From: Staphylococcus rostri | Lineage (GTDB): Bacteria > Bacillota > Bacilli > Staphylococcales > Staphylococcaceae | NCBI RefSeq assembly: GCF_002902145.1 | Contig: NZ_PPRF01000015.1 | Location: forward strand, 1 to 62,078 | Direction: 5' to 3' | DNA length: 62,078 nucleotides | Part shown: positions 7,192 through 16,388 of the stretch, piece after piece | How positions within the stretch are numbered: the stretch's first letter is position 1 | Layout of the letters: every line of letters starts with the position of its first letter | The notes under the pieces: model-generated | Database searches by the model: none | Seen by the model: only the letters and a program-made list of their open reading frames with translations | What the model was told of the DNA's origin: nothing | Program-made: the position numbers and the translations under genes

Positions 7192-7401
7192 GTGAAAACG
7201 ATAAAGTTTGAAGATCAAATGCGACACATACGTAAAAATAAAGAAGCGGCATTGAAAGCGACACGTGCTATTTTTGAAGATTTTAACCCTGGGGAAAGAA
7301 AGTTTGATCGACCAAGAAAAAATCCTGAGAAAGCAAAGGCATTGGCTGAATTTGAAAAACGCTTTATCGCAAAGCAGGATGAGATAAATAAACAAAGTTA
7401 A
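7192..7401 (+). CDS. Small conserved-looking protein of unknown function, 69 aa
   Basis: The start is GTG 7192, preceded by GGGGTGA at 7181-7187. The product is highly charged, helical and without hydrophobic segments: KEAALKATRAIFEDFNPGERKFDRPRK is its central stretch. Good ribosome-binding site spacing and a coherent charged composition support a real gene. Small proteins of this kind occur at this position in other staphylococci, but I cannot name a family. No transmembrane segment or signal peptide is visible. Confidence 0.65.
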   Translation: MKTIKFEDQMRHIRKNKEAALKATRAIFEDFNPGERKFDRPRKNPEKAKALAEFEKRFIAKQDEINKQS

Positions 7402-7496
7402 TATATTAGTTTACAAATTGTAGTCCATAACTTTGTAGTATTAGTGATGATGCGTGTGATATTATGCAGAATGTTCATTTACGAAGGCTGGGGGCC

Positions 7497-7631
7497 GGGA
7501 CATTAAATCAAACATTCAAATTAAGCTTGAGATTTTATGGATATGGCAGTAGCTGACTGGTGTTAAAATACGCTTTTACAAGCTTTTTTTATGCCTAGTC
7601 AGCCTTGCCGGGGGACGACGGGGTTGGGACA
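7497..7631 (+). repeat. Dispersed intergenic repeat, copy A
   Basis: It starts GGGACATTAA, contains ATGGCAGTAGCTGACTGG and an imperfect hairpin (CTGACTGG... with ...CCTAGTCAG around a T run), and ends GGTTGGGACA. It is closely alike to 42536-42697 and to the reverse complement of 19679-19839. It lies between the 69-aa gene and the converging pepQ. Confidence 0.75.
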
Positions 7632-7790
7632 CAATAAATTTAAGTACTGGGAAACCGATAAACGGTGTCCCGAAAGCGGGATTTTCGACAGAACTGCCAC
7701 GATTTCGGCAAAATCAAAAAGCAATTTTGCTCATCGTTCGCTTCTGCTCAAATCCTAAGCGCTTCTGTCCTAACCTCTGTCCCATCCCTC
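7632..7790. other. Second intergenic repeat module next to copy A
   Basis: No gene is seen. Several short inverted repeats occur (ATTTCGGCAAAAT, AAAGCAATTTTGCT), and the stretch closes with CTCTGTCCCATCCC, complementary to the GGGACA of copy A. Bases 7742-7767 match the reverse complement of 42483-42508 with about five differences, so this is a second module of the same repeat family. Confidence 0.5.
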
Positions 7791-7830
7791 AAAAAAACAC
7801 GACACACCATGATAGGGGCGTCGCGTTTTT
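7791..7830 (-). terminator. Terminator of pepQ
   Basis: On the minus strand AAAACGCGAC pairs with GTCGTGTTTT across a GC-rich loop and runs into seven T. It begins just after the pepQ stop. Confidence 0.85.
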
Positions 7831-7836
7831 ATTCGT

Positions 7837-8892
7837 TTATTTAGGATAGTGTGACAGGCTTTCATAACCGTCTGCTGTTACTAAAATATCATCTTCAATA
7901 CGCACACCTGCAACGTTTGGTACATAAATACCTGGTTCAATTGTAATAACCATACCTTCTTCTAAGACGTTTTCATTTGTATTAGAAACATCTTGGTATT
8001 CGTGTGCTTCAAGACCTAACCCATGACCTAAACGATGTGGGAAATAGTCGCCATAGCCAGCGTCTTCAATAATACCGCGAGCAATGTTATCAAGTGTACT
8101 AATTGTGACACCTGGTTTGATCGCATCAATTGCTGATTGTTCTGCTTGTTTGACGATGTCATAGATACGATTTGCTTCATCACTCGGTTGACCGAAAGCA
8201 ACAGTACGTGTGATGTCGCTACAGTAGTGGTTGTAAATAACACCTAAGTCGAACAACACATATTCGTCATCTTGTAGTTTTCTATCGCCTGGCGTACCGT
8301 GTGGCGCTGCTGCATGGTCGCCAAATAGAACCATCGTATCGAAACTCATTTCACTTACGCCATGTTTCTTAATTTCATTTTCAATATGGTTGACGACTTC
8401 ACGTTCTGATACGCCAGCTTTTAAGTATGCCACACCAATTTCTACGCATTTATCTGCAAGTTCAGCAGCGCGACGCATTTCAGTAATTTCTGCTTCCGTT
8501 TTCACATTTCGTAATGTTTTCAACGTTAAATCTAATGCGTCAAATGTTTTTACATCAAAAGCTGTTTCTAGTTCGCGTGCACGTTTAACTGTGAGATGTG
8601 TTTCTTCAATTAACATTTTTGGATATTTTGCGCTATGTTTTGCATAAGGATTTTCAGTATCAAGATATCCTATAATTTTGCCTTGATATGGGGAAGCTTT
8701 AACTTCTTCAACATCTAGTTGTGGTACGAATAAAGTTTGGTCGCCTTCTTTCGTAACGAGCAGCGCAAACAAGCGTTCGTGAGGCTCACTTTTAAAGCCT
8801 GTTAAATAAAATATGTTAATTGGATGTGATATCCAAGCTGCATCTGCATTTTCGTTTTGAAGTGTTTGAATCAGTTGTTCTATCTTTTCCAT
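7837..8892 (-). CDS. pepQ: Xaa-Pro dipeptidase / aminopeptidase P family, M24 metallopeptidase
   Basis: A 351-aa cytoplasmic proline-specific peptidase. The N-terminal creatinase-like domain covers about residues 1-120 and is followed by the pita-bread M24 domain. All five metal ligands are visible in order: the two Asp (FDLGV and CSDITRT), His in HRLGHGLG, Glu in ITIEPGIYV and Glu in VRIEDD. GGAGG lies 7 nt before the ATG. It is transcribed alone against the upstream small gene. The precise member (PepQ or a PapA/YkvY-like paralogue) cannot be told from sequence. Confidence 0.9.
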   Translation of the reverse strand: MEKIEQLIQTLQNENADAAWISHPINIFYLTGFKSEPHERLFALLVTKEGDQTLFVPQLDVEEVKASPYQGKIIGYLDTENPYAKHSAKYPKMLIEETHLTVKRARELETAFDVKTFDALDLTLKTLRNVKTEAEITEMRRAAELADKCVEIGVAYLKAGVSEREVVNHIENEIKKHGVSEMSFDTMVLFGDHAAAPHGTPGDRKLQDDEYVLFDLGVIYNHYCSDITRTVAFGQPSDEANRIYDIVKQAEQSAIDAIKPGVTISTLDNIARGIIEDAGYGDYFPHRLGHGLGLEAHEYQDVSNTNENVLEEGMVITIEPGIYVPNVAGVRIEDDILVTADGYESLSHYPK

Positions 8893-9022
8893 ACAAATCC
8901 TCCTTATAATATGTCTATTTTATTGTATGCCAGTTATTTGTAAAATTCAAACAAGGATGTGTGTAGGAAATCGGTTCGCGTGGTATAGTAAAGTTAGGAA
9001 TATTGAGAAGGAGGCATATCAA

Positions 9023-9712
9023 ATGAAATTATCTTTTCATGGTCAATCGACTGTTTATTTTGAAGCTAACGGTAAAAAGGGGATTATCGACCCATTTATT
9101 ACTGGTAATGAATTGAGTGATTTAGACGCGAATACGTTGGAAGTGGATTATATCGTCTTGACGCATGGTCACGAAGATCACTTTGGCGATACATTAGCAT
9201 TAGCTGAACGTACGGGCGCGACAGTTATCTCAACAGCTGAAATTGCCAACTATCTTTCAACAGCAAAAGGAATTGAAAATGTGCATCCAATGAATATTGG
9301 TGGTCAGTGGACATTTGATTTTGGTAAGTTGAAGTTCGTTCAAGCTTTTCATAGTTCAAGCTTATTAAATGATGAAGGTGTGCCTATTTATCTAGGGATG
9401 CCAATGGGGGTTATCTTAGAGTTAGAAGGAACGACTGTTTATCATACAGGAGATACAGCGCTATTTAGTGATATGAAACTCATCGCAGACCGTCATCCAG
9501 TTGATGTATGTTTCATTCCAATTGGCGATAACTTTACAATGGGTATTGATGACGCGAGTTATGCGATTAATCAGTTTATCCAACCGAAAATCACAGTGCC
9601 AATTCATTTTGACACGTTCCCACTTATCGAACAGAACCCTGAAGATTTTAAAGCAGCTGTCACGCATGGGGAAGTTCAAATTTTAAAACCTGGTGAAGCT
9701 GTGAAACTTTAA
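9023..9712 (+). CDS. UPF0173 metal-dependent hydrolase (YtkL-like)
   Basis: A 229-aa protein of the metallo-beta-lactamase superfamily. The zinc motif HGHEDH ([10 protein letters not shown]) lies near residue 50, with later ligands at [11 protein letters not shown] and PIHFDTFP. The start is ATG 9023 because AGAAGGAGG (9006-9014) is 8 nt upstream. The open frame extends 32 codons further back but without a binding site. The same gene sits next to this M24 peptidase and a usp in other staphylococci. The substrate is unknown. Confidence 0.92.
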   Translation: MKLSFHGQSTVYFEANGKKGIIDPFITGNELSDLDANTLEVDYIVLTHGHEDHFGDTLALAERTGATVISTAEIANYLSTAKGIENVHPMNIGGQWTFDFGKLKFVQAFHSSSLLNDEGVPIYLGMPMGVILELEGTTVYHTGDTALFSDMKLIADRHPVDVCFIPIGDNFTMGIDDASYAINQFIQPKITVPIHFDTFPLIEQNPEDFKAAVTHGEVQILKPGEAVKL

Positions 9713-9724
9713 TAATAAAAAACG

Positions 9725-9760
9725 AAAAAGTGAGCCGACATGATGCGTCAGGCTCACTTT
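9725..9760. terminator. Bidirectional terminator between ytkL-like gene and usp
   Basis: AAAAAGTGAGCC pairs with GGCTCACTTT, with GAC/GTC inside. A-rich and T-rich flanks serve both converging genes. Confidence 0.88.
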
Positions 9761-9765
9761 GTTAA

Positions 9766-10179
9766 TTATTTAACGATGAGAACTGGAATTTTTGCGCGTT
9801 TTGCCACTTTATGGCTCACACTACCTAAAACAAACTTCTTCTCTGCTTCTGCTTTGCGGTTACTTAAGACAACGATGTCATATTGACCGCTATTCGCATA
9901 CGCAACGATTTTTTCTTTAGGATTGCCGCGCTCAATAATTTCTTCAAAAGGGATGCCGTTTGACTCAAGCGTTTCACGTGTGGGTGCCATCTTTTCATGG
10001 CGAATGGCTTTTAATTCATCCATATGTGTGCCCATTTTAACGGAAGCTTGTACATCTTGTTCACCAATGACGTTCAACATTGTCACGGTTGTACCTTCTC
10101 CAGCAAGTTTAGCAACTTCTTGTAGTGCTTTCGTGTTTTTCAAATCCGTGTCGACTGCGAGTAGTATATTTTTATGCAT
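9766..10179 (-). CDS. Universal stress protein, UspA family (second copy)
   Basis: A 137-aa Usp beginning MHKNILLAVDTD. The signature region reads LSNRKAEAEKKFVLGSVSHKVAK, keeping the G-S but lacking the first two Gly of G-x2-G-x9-G-S, so ATP binding may differ from the usp at 5321. The start is ATG 10179 because GGGAGG lies 8 nt upstream; 13 further codons upstream are open but unlikely to be translated. It converges on the UPF0173 gene. Confidence 0.9.
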   Translation of the reverse strand: MHKNILLAVDTDLKNTKALQEVAKLAGEGTTVTMLNVIGEQDVQASVKMGTHMDELKAIRHEKMAPTRETLESNGIPFEEIIERGNPKEKIVAYANSGQYDIVVLSNRKAEAEKKFVLGSVSHKVAKRAKIPVLIVK

Positions 10180-10218
10180 CTCAATCAACCTCCCTATGTC
10201 TAGTGTAAACAATCTCAT

Positions 10219-10536
10219 ACTAAAATGCTATGGTTATCGGCAATTTTTCAGTATTTGACCTTATGATGACACTTTGAATTGTTGTGCAAAAAAGTAGCAA
10301 AAAAAGTTATAATAGGTAAGGTATGTAAGTGCGCCATGTACAACGTTAAAGTGTTACAATCGCCTGGACAACCATGAATAACCTTTGTAACGCGAAATGT
10401 ATATTAAAATATTGTAACGATGCGTTGATTTGAGCGACAATCTGGCTAGAGTGTGTTACTTTTGCTGGAAAATAATGGAGATAAAAACTTTTTTAAATTG
10501 TGTTGTATGTAGTATGGAAAAGGTGTGACTTAGGCA
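10219..10536. promoter_or_regulatory. Intergenic control region of the DRTGG/CBS gene
   Basis: 318 bp without a gene. A TATAAT (10308-10313) could be a -10, but the best -35 (TTGTGC, 10282) is 20 bp away. The octamer TTGTAACG occurs at 10385-10392 and 10412-10419. Its near-inverse GTTACAAT is at 10353-10360 and forms an 8-bp inverted repeat with ATTGTAAC (10411-10418). These look like operator half-sites. The next gene encodes a protein with an HTH domain. Confidence 0.4.
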
Positions 10537-11832
10537 ATGACAAAACATGAGCAAATTATTAAGCACATAGAGAATTTGAGTGTCGGACAAAAAATCTCAG
10601 TGCGTAAAATAGCAAAATACCTCGATGTTTCAGAGGGGACGGCGTATCGTGCGATTAAGGATGCTGGTCAACGTGGACTTGTCGCAACGATTGATCGTGT
10701 TGGAACGGTGCGAATTGAAAAAAAGGCGCGTCAGCATCTCGATAACTTAACTTTTGCTGAAATCGCTAAAATTATTGATGGTCATTTGATTGGCGGTCGT
10801 TCAGGACGTTTCAAAACACTTACAAAGTTCGCGATTGGTGCGATGGAAGTGGATAATGTCGTTAACTTTGTTTCAAAGAATACGCTACTAATTGTAGGGA
10901 ACAGATTGGATGTACAGAAGGCGGCATTACAAAAAGGCAGTGCCGTGCTGATTACAGGTGGTTTTGATACGACCGATGAAATTAAGCGTATGGCTGATGA
11001 CAAGGGATTGCCGATTATTTCATCTAATTATGATACATTTATGGTCGCGAATATGATTAACCGTGCCATGTACAATCAAATGATCAAAAAAGAGATTCTC
11101 GTTGTTGACGATATTGTTATTCCTATTGAAGAGACGTCCTATGTAATGCAGACGTTGAAGGTTCAAGACGTCCGTGATAAGTCTCGAGAAACTGGGCATT
11201 CACGTTTTCCAGTTGTGGATGAGCATGTACGGTTAACAGGGCTCATTACGAGTAAAGACATTATCAATCAAAATGCAGAAGAAACTGTATGCAAGGTGAT
11301 GACGAAGCTGCCAATAAGTGTGCAAATACATACAACAGTTGCAAGTTGTGCGCATATTATGATTTGGGAAGGTATCGAATTATTGCCTGTGACAGGTGTG
11401 AACAAGCAATTAATCGGTGTTATTACGCGTGAAGATGTATTAAAAGCCATGCAAGTTGTGGGCAGACAACCCCAAGTGGGAGAAACAATTAATGATCAAG
11501 TGGCGAAACATATCGAAATTAGAAATCATCAAATTTTTGTCGAAGTGACGCCACAGTTGACGAATCAGTTTGGTACGTTAAGCAAGTCTGTTTCGGTCGC
11601 AATTATTGAAGAAACGATTAAAAGTGTTATGCGAAAGCACAAAAAGTTAGAAGTGATGATTGAAAGCTTAAATATTTTTTATATTAAAACGGTACAGATT
11701 GAAAATGAGATAGAAGTACTTTATCAAATTTTAGACATGGGACGTAATTTTGCTAAAATTGAAGTAACGATGGAAAGCAATCAAGCACCTGTAGCCAAGG
11801 CATTAATCATGTGCCAACTATTAGACAATTAG
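10537..11832 (+). CDS. ytoI: HTH-DRTGG-CBS-hotdog domain protein (YtoI-like)
   Basis: A 431-aa cytoplasmic, probably regulatory protein. Residues 1-65 form a winged-helix-like HTH ([25 protein letters not shown]). A DRTGG domain spans about 70-185, two CBS motifs about 190-310, and a hotdog (MaoC-like) domain lies at the C-terminus. CBS pairs usually bind adenine nucleotides. It is translated 11 bp upstream of nrnA, and the pair precedes dnaE as in Bacillus and Staphylococcus. The next gene degrades short oligonucleotides and pAp. A nucleotide-sensing role would fit this context, but that is inference. Confidence 0.9.
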   Translation: MTKHEQIIKHIENLSVGQKISVRKIAKYLDVSEGTAYRAIKDAGQRGLVATIDRVGTVRIEKKARQHLDNLTFAEIAKIIDGHLIGGRSGRFKTLTKFAIGAMEVDNVVNFVSKNTLLIVGNRLDVQKAALQKGSAVLITGGFDTTDEIKRMADDKGLPIISSNYDTFMVANMINRAMYNQMIKKEILVVDDIVIPIEETSYVMQTLKVQDVRDKSRETGHSRFPVVDEHVRLTGLITSKDIINQNAEETVCKVMTKLPISVQIHTTVASCAHIMIWEGIELLPVTGVNKQLIGVITREDVLKAMQVVGRQPQVGETINDQVAKHIEIRNHQIFVEVTPQLTNQFGTLSKSVSVAIIEETIKSVMRKHKKLEVMIESLNIFYIKTVQIENEIEVLYQILDMGRNFAKIEVTMESNQAPVAKALIMCQLLDN

Positions 11833-11843
11833 GAGTGTATGTA

Positions 11844-12779
11844 ATGAACAGTTTTGAACAGATTATTTCAAAAATAGAACAATACGATACGATTATTATT
11901 CACCGCCATGTTCGACCAGACCCCGATGCGTTTGGCTCTCAATATGGTTTGAAACGCTATATTCAAGCTAAATATCCTCACAAAAAAGTATACGCAGTGG
12001 GTGACAGCGAGCCGTCTTTAGCGTTCATGGGGACATTAGATTCAATTGATGATAGCATGTATACGGAAGCATTAGTCATTGTCTGTGATACGGCAAATGC
12101 GCCACGTGTAGATGATACGCGTTTTACGAATGGTCAAGCATTGATTAAAATCGATCATCATCCGCCAGTGGATCAATACGGTGAAATTAATTATGTCGAT
12201 ACACAAGCGTCATCAACAAGTGAGATCATTTATGACATGATTGAAGCGGTTGGCGATACACAATATATGAACCGTGAGATTGCATCAGCACTATATTTAG
12301 GAATTGTCGGTGATACAGGGCGCTTTTTATTTAATAATACGACGCCAAGAACAATGGCAATCGCGAGTGCTTTATTAACATACGATATTCAGCACATGGA
12401 CTTGTTAAATCAATTAGGTGAAAAAGATCCTCACTTAATGCCATTTCAAGGTTATGTGCTACAAAACTTCCAATTAGAAGACAATGGTTTTTGCCAAGTA
12501 ACAATTACGAAAGCCGTTTTAGCGCAATTTAATATACAACCGTCTGAAGCATCATTATTTGTTAATACAATTGCCGATTTAAAAGGCTTAAAAGTATGGG
12601 TATTTGCGGTAGATGAAGGCACAGAAATTCGTTGTCGCATTCGCTCAAAAGGGATCGTTATTAACGATGTCGCAGCAGATTTCGGTGGCGGTGGTCATCC
12701 GAATGCTTCTGGTGTATCGGTTGATAGCTGGGAACAGTTTGAAACATTAGCATCAGAATTAAGAAAAAAAGTACAATAA
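11844..12779 (+). CDS. nrnA: Bifunctional oligoribonuclease / pAp phosphatase NrnA
   Basis: A DHH/DHHA1 phosphoesterase of 311 aa that degrades 2-5-mer RNAs and converts pAp to AMP. Motifs seen are [14 protein letters not shown] (motif I, near residue 25), VCDTAN (motif II), KIDHHPP (DHH motif) and the DHHA1 glycine loop [11 protein letters not shown] near the end. The start is ATG 11844 after TTAGGAGTG. The frame upstream overlaps the end of ytoI and is not used. It is tightly coupled to ytoI. Confidence 0.95.
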   Translation: MNSFEQIISKIEQYDTIIIHRHVRPDPDAFGSQYGLKRYIQAKYPHKKVYAVGDSEPSLAFMGTLDSIDDSMYTEALVIVCDTANAPRVDDTRFTNGQALIKIDHHPPVDQYGEINYVDTQASSTSEIIYDMIEAVGDTQYMNREIASALYLGIVGDTGRFLFNNTTPRTMAIASALLTYDIQHMDLLNQLGEKDPHLMPFQGYVLQNFQLEDNGFCQVTITKAVLAQFNIQPSEASLFVNTIADLKGLKVWVFAVDEGTEIRCRIRSKGIVINDVAADFGGGGHPNASGVSVDSWEQFETLASELRKKVQ

Positions 12780-12812
12780 GCGGTACATTCATGATAAAGA
12801 GGTGAGCGTAAA

Positions 12813-15800
12813 ATGGTTGCACATTTGAATATTCATTCAGCATACGACTTGTTGAATTCAACTTTAACAATTGAAAGTGCAATTCAACGCGCAAAAGAAG
12901 CGGGTTATACTGCTATGGCATTGACCGATTTGAACGTAATGTACGGCATTCCGCAATTCTATGATGCTTGCCAACAAGCGGGTTTGAAAGCAATGTTAGG
13001 AATGACGATTCATGTTTCCGACCATTTACAACAACGTGAAGCCATCGTGATAGCTAAGAATCAAGCGGGTTTACAACGGCTGTTTAAAATATCGACAGAC
13101 ATTAAAGTTAATGAACAAACATTTGTAGATGTTGCGCATTTATCATCTTATGTGGCCGATACGGTTATTATTTTTAAAGATATTCATGATGATACGATTG
13201 ATTGGTTGGCAAATTTACCAGAATCTACAACAGTATACTTAGATGAGACATCAACGTCATATGAGCATTATCCGCAAGTGTGGGCGCGTGCGGCTTTTTA
13301 TGCTTATCCAGAAGACAAGGATGCGATTAAGACGTTAGCGGCAATTCGCGATAATACAAAAGTGAATCTAGTCGCACAATCGCATGAAACATCGCAACAC
13401 ATTTTAGATGTGGCGACGCTGGAAAACGAATCAATCCCATCAGAGTGGCTTTCTCGTACGGATGAAATTGCGGCATTGTGTGATGCGGAACTTCAATACC
13501 ATCAAGCGTTATTACCGGAGTTCACTACGCCTAATGGTGAGTCTGCGAATGATTACTTGTGGCAACAATTGACTATGGCACTGGCTGAACGTCAATTAAC
13601 GACAGATGCATATCAAGAGCGATTGCAATATGAATTTAATGTTATTACACGTATGGGTTATGCGGATTACTTTTTGATTGTGAGTGATTTGATTGGTTAT
13701 GCGAAAAACAACGGCATTCTCGTGGGACCTGGGCGTGGTTCATCTGCGGGATCGCTCGTCAGTTATTTGTTAAACATTACGACCATCGACCCGTTACGTT
13801 ATGATTTACTGTTTGAGCGTTTTTTAAATCCTGAACGTGTGACGATGCCAGATATTGATATTGACTTTGAAGATACACAACGTGAAAAAGTGATTCAATA
13901 TGTGCAACAAAAATATGGAGATTACCGTGTTTCGGGCATTATCACGTTTGGACATTTGCTCGCCAAAGCAGTTGCGCGTGATGTAGGGAGAGTTATCGGC
14001 TTTGATGAAGTCACGATGAGTGAGGCATCCAAACTTATTTCGATGAGTGGCAAATCGACATTGGAAGAAGCGTACACTTTTGAACCGTTCCATACGTTCG
14101 TACACCGCAATCATTTACATGAAAAATGGTATGAACTTTGCCGACAATTGGAAGGGTTACCGCGAAATACGTCGACGCATGCTGCAGGTGTGATTGTAAA
14201 TGACCGACCACTTTATGAATCGATTCCTTTAACTGAAGGAGATACAGGGCTTCTAACGCAATGGACGATGACGGAAGCGGAACGTATTGGCCTATTGAAA
14301 ATTGACTTTTTAGGCTTGAAAAACTTAACGATTATTCATCAAATTATTAAGCAAGTTGCGCGAGATTTAAATATCCACATTGATATCGAACAAATCCCGT
14401 TTGATGACCCGGATGTTTTTGCGATGTTGTCTAAAGGAGAGACAACGGGTATTTTCCAACTTGAGTCGAAAGGTGTAAGAGACGTGCTCAAACGACTGCA
14501 ACCTGAACATTTTGAAGATATTGTTGCGGTTACGTCATTGTATCGTCCTGGTCCAATGGATGAAATTCCAACGTATATTACACGTCGACATGATCCGCAA
14601 CAAGTGAAGTATTTGCATCCAGATTTAGCACCGATTTTATCACGAACGTATGGTGTTATTATCTATCAAGAGCAAATCATGCAGATTGCGAGTCAATTTG
14701 CCGGCTTTAGTTATGGTGAAGCGGATATTCTACGACGTGCCATGAGTAAGAAGAACCGCTCTGTGTTAGAGAGTGAGCGTCAACACTTTATCGATGGTGC
14801 GGCAAAGAAAGGTTATGCAGAAGCGCTGAGTGGTCAGATTTTCGACTTGATTTTGAAGTTTGCGAACTACGGCTTCCCGCGTGCTCACGCTGTAAGTTAC
14901 TCGAAAATCGCCTATATCATGTCATACCTTAAAGTTCATTATGCGCCTTATTTTTATGCGAACATTTTAACGAATGTGATTAATAATGAAGAAAAAACAG
15001 CGCAATTTATACAAGAAGCGAAACAACATCAATTGAAGATTCATGCGCCACATATTAATAAAAGTCAATGGCGTTATGTCGCAACGTCTGAAGGAATGTA
15101 TATCTCATTAGGAGCGATTAAAGGTGTAGGGTATCACAGCGTTCAAGCAATCTTAACGGAGCGTTATGAGCATGGGCCTTACAAAGACTTTTTTGACTTT
15201 TGTGATCGATTACCTAATCGTGTGAGAACACGCCGCTTGTTAGAAGCGTTAATCTTTGCCGGTGCACTTGACTGCTTTGGTAAAAATCGCGCCACATTGT
15301 TGCAGTCAATTGATCATATTGCTGATACCAATTCGGAATTGGATCAATCAATTATTCAAGATTTTGCGACGGTGAAGAAGGATTACCATGAGACGGATGA
15401 AATGCCAGATGAACAATTAAGTGCTTACGAAAAGGAATATCTAGGCTTTTATGTAACGATGCATCCAATCGAAAAGTTATTTATCCGTAAACAGTATTTA
15501 GGGATTCATCGTATACATCATAAAGCAGTAAATCAGCCGATACTTGTAACGATTGAGCGTATGCGTGTCATTCGCACGAAGTCTAAGGGACAACAAATGG
15601 CGTTTGTGACATTGAACGACGGTCAAACGACTGTGGAAGGTGTCATTTTCCCAAGCGTTTATCAACAACTCACTTTCAAATTAGAAACGAACCAGTCGTA
15701 TGTTGTGTTTGGCAAGTTTGAATGGCGCCAACAGCAACGTCAAATCATTATTAATCACATCGTACCGTTCATTGATTACGAGCGTGATAAACTGAATCAG

Positions 15801-16007
15801 GTCCAACAAGTCGTGATACGCCGAGGTTTAACAAAAGATATATATGCGCAATATTTAGCACAAACCGAGGGAAATGCGGGTGTACCGGTGCTGTTATTTG
15901 ATGAGCAGTCGAACAATATGACACAAGTTGGTATGATTGCACAACGCCAAGATATTTTGGAAACGTTTATACAATTATTTGAACCAAACCATATTCGTTT
16001 ATTATAA
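12813..16007 (+). CDS. dnaE: DNA polymerase III subunit alpha, DnaE
   Basis: A C-family replicative polymerase of 1064 aa, the second (DnaE) polymerase of firmicutes next to PolC. An N-terminal PHP domain (HSAYDLLNS near residue 9; several metal ligands look replaced, as usual in this class) covers about 1-200. The palm carries the catalytic Asp triad in PDIDIDFEDTQR near residue 350. Helix-hairpin-helix and OB-fold (VTIERMRVIRTKSKGQQMAFV) regions are C-terminal. Length fits staphylococcal DnaE. The binding site AAAGAGGTGAG precedes the ATG. It likely works in lagging-strand primer extension. Confidence 0.96.
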   Translation: MVAHLNIHSAYDLLNSTLTIESAIQRAKEAGYTAMALTDLNVMYGIPQFYDACQQAGLKAMLGMTIHVSDHLQQREAIVIAKNQAGLQRLFKISTDIKVNEQTFVDVAHLSSYVADTVIIFKDIHDDTIDWLANLPESTTVYLDETSTSYEHYPQVWARAAFYAYPEDKDAIKTLAAIRDNTKVNLVAQSHETSQHILDVATLENESIPSEWLSRTDEIAALCDAELQYHQALLPEFTTPNGESANDYLWQQLTMALAERQLTTDAYQERLQYEFNVITRMGYADYFLIVSDLIGYAKNNGILVGPGRGSSAGSLVSYLLNITTIDPLRYDLLFERFLNPERVTMPDIDIDFEDTQREKVIQYVQQKYGDYRVSGIITFGHLLAKAVARDVGRVIGFDEVTMSEASKLISMSGKSTLEEAYTFEPFHTFVHRNHLHEKWYELCRQLEGLPRNTSTHAAGVIVNDRPLYESIPLTEGDTGLLTQWTMTEAERIGLLKIDFLGLKNLTIIHQIIKQVARDLNIHIDIEQIPFDDPDVFAMLSKGETTGIFQLESKGVRDVLKRLQPEHFEDIVAVTSLYRPGPMDEIPTYITRRHDPQQVKYLHPDLAPILSRTYGVIIYQEQIMQIASQFAGFSYGEADILRRAMSKKNRSVLESERQHFIDGAAKKGYAEALSGQIFDLILKFANYGFPRAHAVSYSKIAYIMSYLKVHYAPYFYANILTNVINNEEKTAQFIQEAKQHQLKIHAPHINKSQWRYVATSEGMYISLGAIKGVGYHSVQAILTERYEHGPYKDFFDFCDRLPNRVRTRRLLEALIFAGALDCFGKNRATLLQSIDHIADTNSELDQSIIQDFATVKKDYHETDEMPDEQLSAYEKEYLGFYVTMHPIEKLFIRKQYLGIHRIHHKAVNQPILVTIERMRVIRTKSKGQQMAFVTLNDGQTTVEGVIFPSVYQQLTFKLETNQSYVVFGKFEWRQQQRQIIINHIVPFIDYERDKLNQVQQVVIRRGLTKDIYAQYLAQTEGNAGVPVLLFDEQSNNMTQVGMIAQRQDILETFIQLFEPNHIRLL

Positions 16008-16010
16008 TAA

Positions 16011-16055
16011 AAAGGCGATTAGCACCTAGTCATAAATGGGTGCTGATTGTTTATA
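16011..16055 (+). terminator. Terminator of dnaE
   Basis: GATTAGCACC pairs with GGTGCTGATT around an 11-nt loop, ending in TGTTTAT. The T tract is modest. Confidence 0.7.
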
Positions 16056-16115
16056 TCGTGCAAATGCATAGCGCCTTGTAGCACTTTACATCGCTAGATA
16101 CGATAATAGGCAGTA

Positions 16116-16228
16116 GGGACGGCTGGTACATTAATAGAAATAGTCAATTTAAGTGTGAGTATTTATGTAGATGGCAGTAGCTGATTGAGGCAGTGGCATC
16201 TTTTTATAAACATGAGCTTCCTGTCCCA
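16116..16228 (+). repeat. Dispersed intergenic repeat, copy B (shortened)
   Basis: It runs from GGGACGGCTGGTACATTAAT through ATGGCAGTAGCTGATTG to CTTCCTGTCCCA. The ends and the central motif match copies A, C and D, but about 45 bp of the middle are missing or diverged. It lies between dnaE and the malic enzyme gene. The rest of 16008-16388 holds the dnaE terminator and an extended -10 (TGCTATAGT, 16305-16313) that probably serves the malic enzyme gene. Confidence 0.6.
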
Positions 16229-16388
16229 CGCCCTGTCAACATTATTTGAGAATGATTGTGCATAATTTGACAGTAAATTCATATAGCCCAATTTAATAGG
16301 GTTATGCTATAGTAAAGTGATAATTGACAATCTACGCGACAACATATGTGTAGGAACAACGAGAAAAAATAATGGAGATGATAAAGAG

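Noticed and set aside
7402-7836. Possible CRISPR-like or phage remnant because of dense short repeats
   Set aside because: Repeats are not evenly spaced and match the dispersed intergenic element, not a CRISPR repeat.
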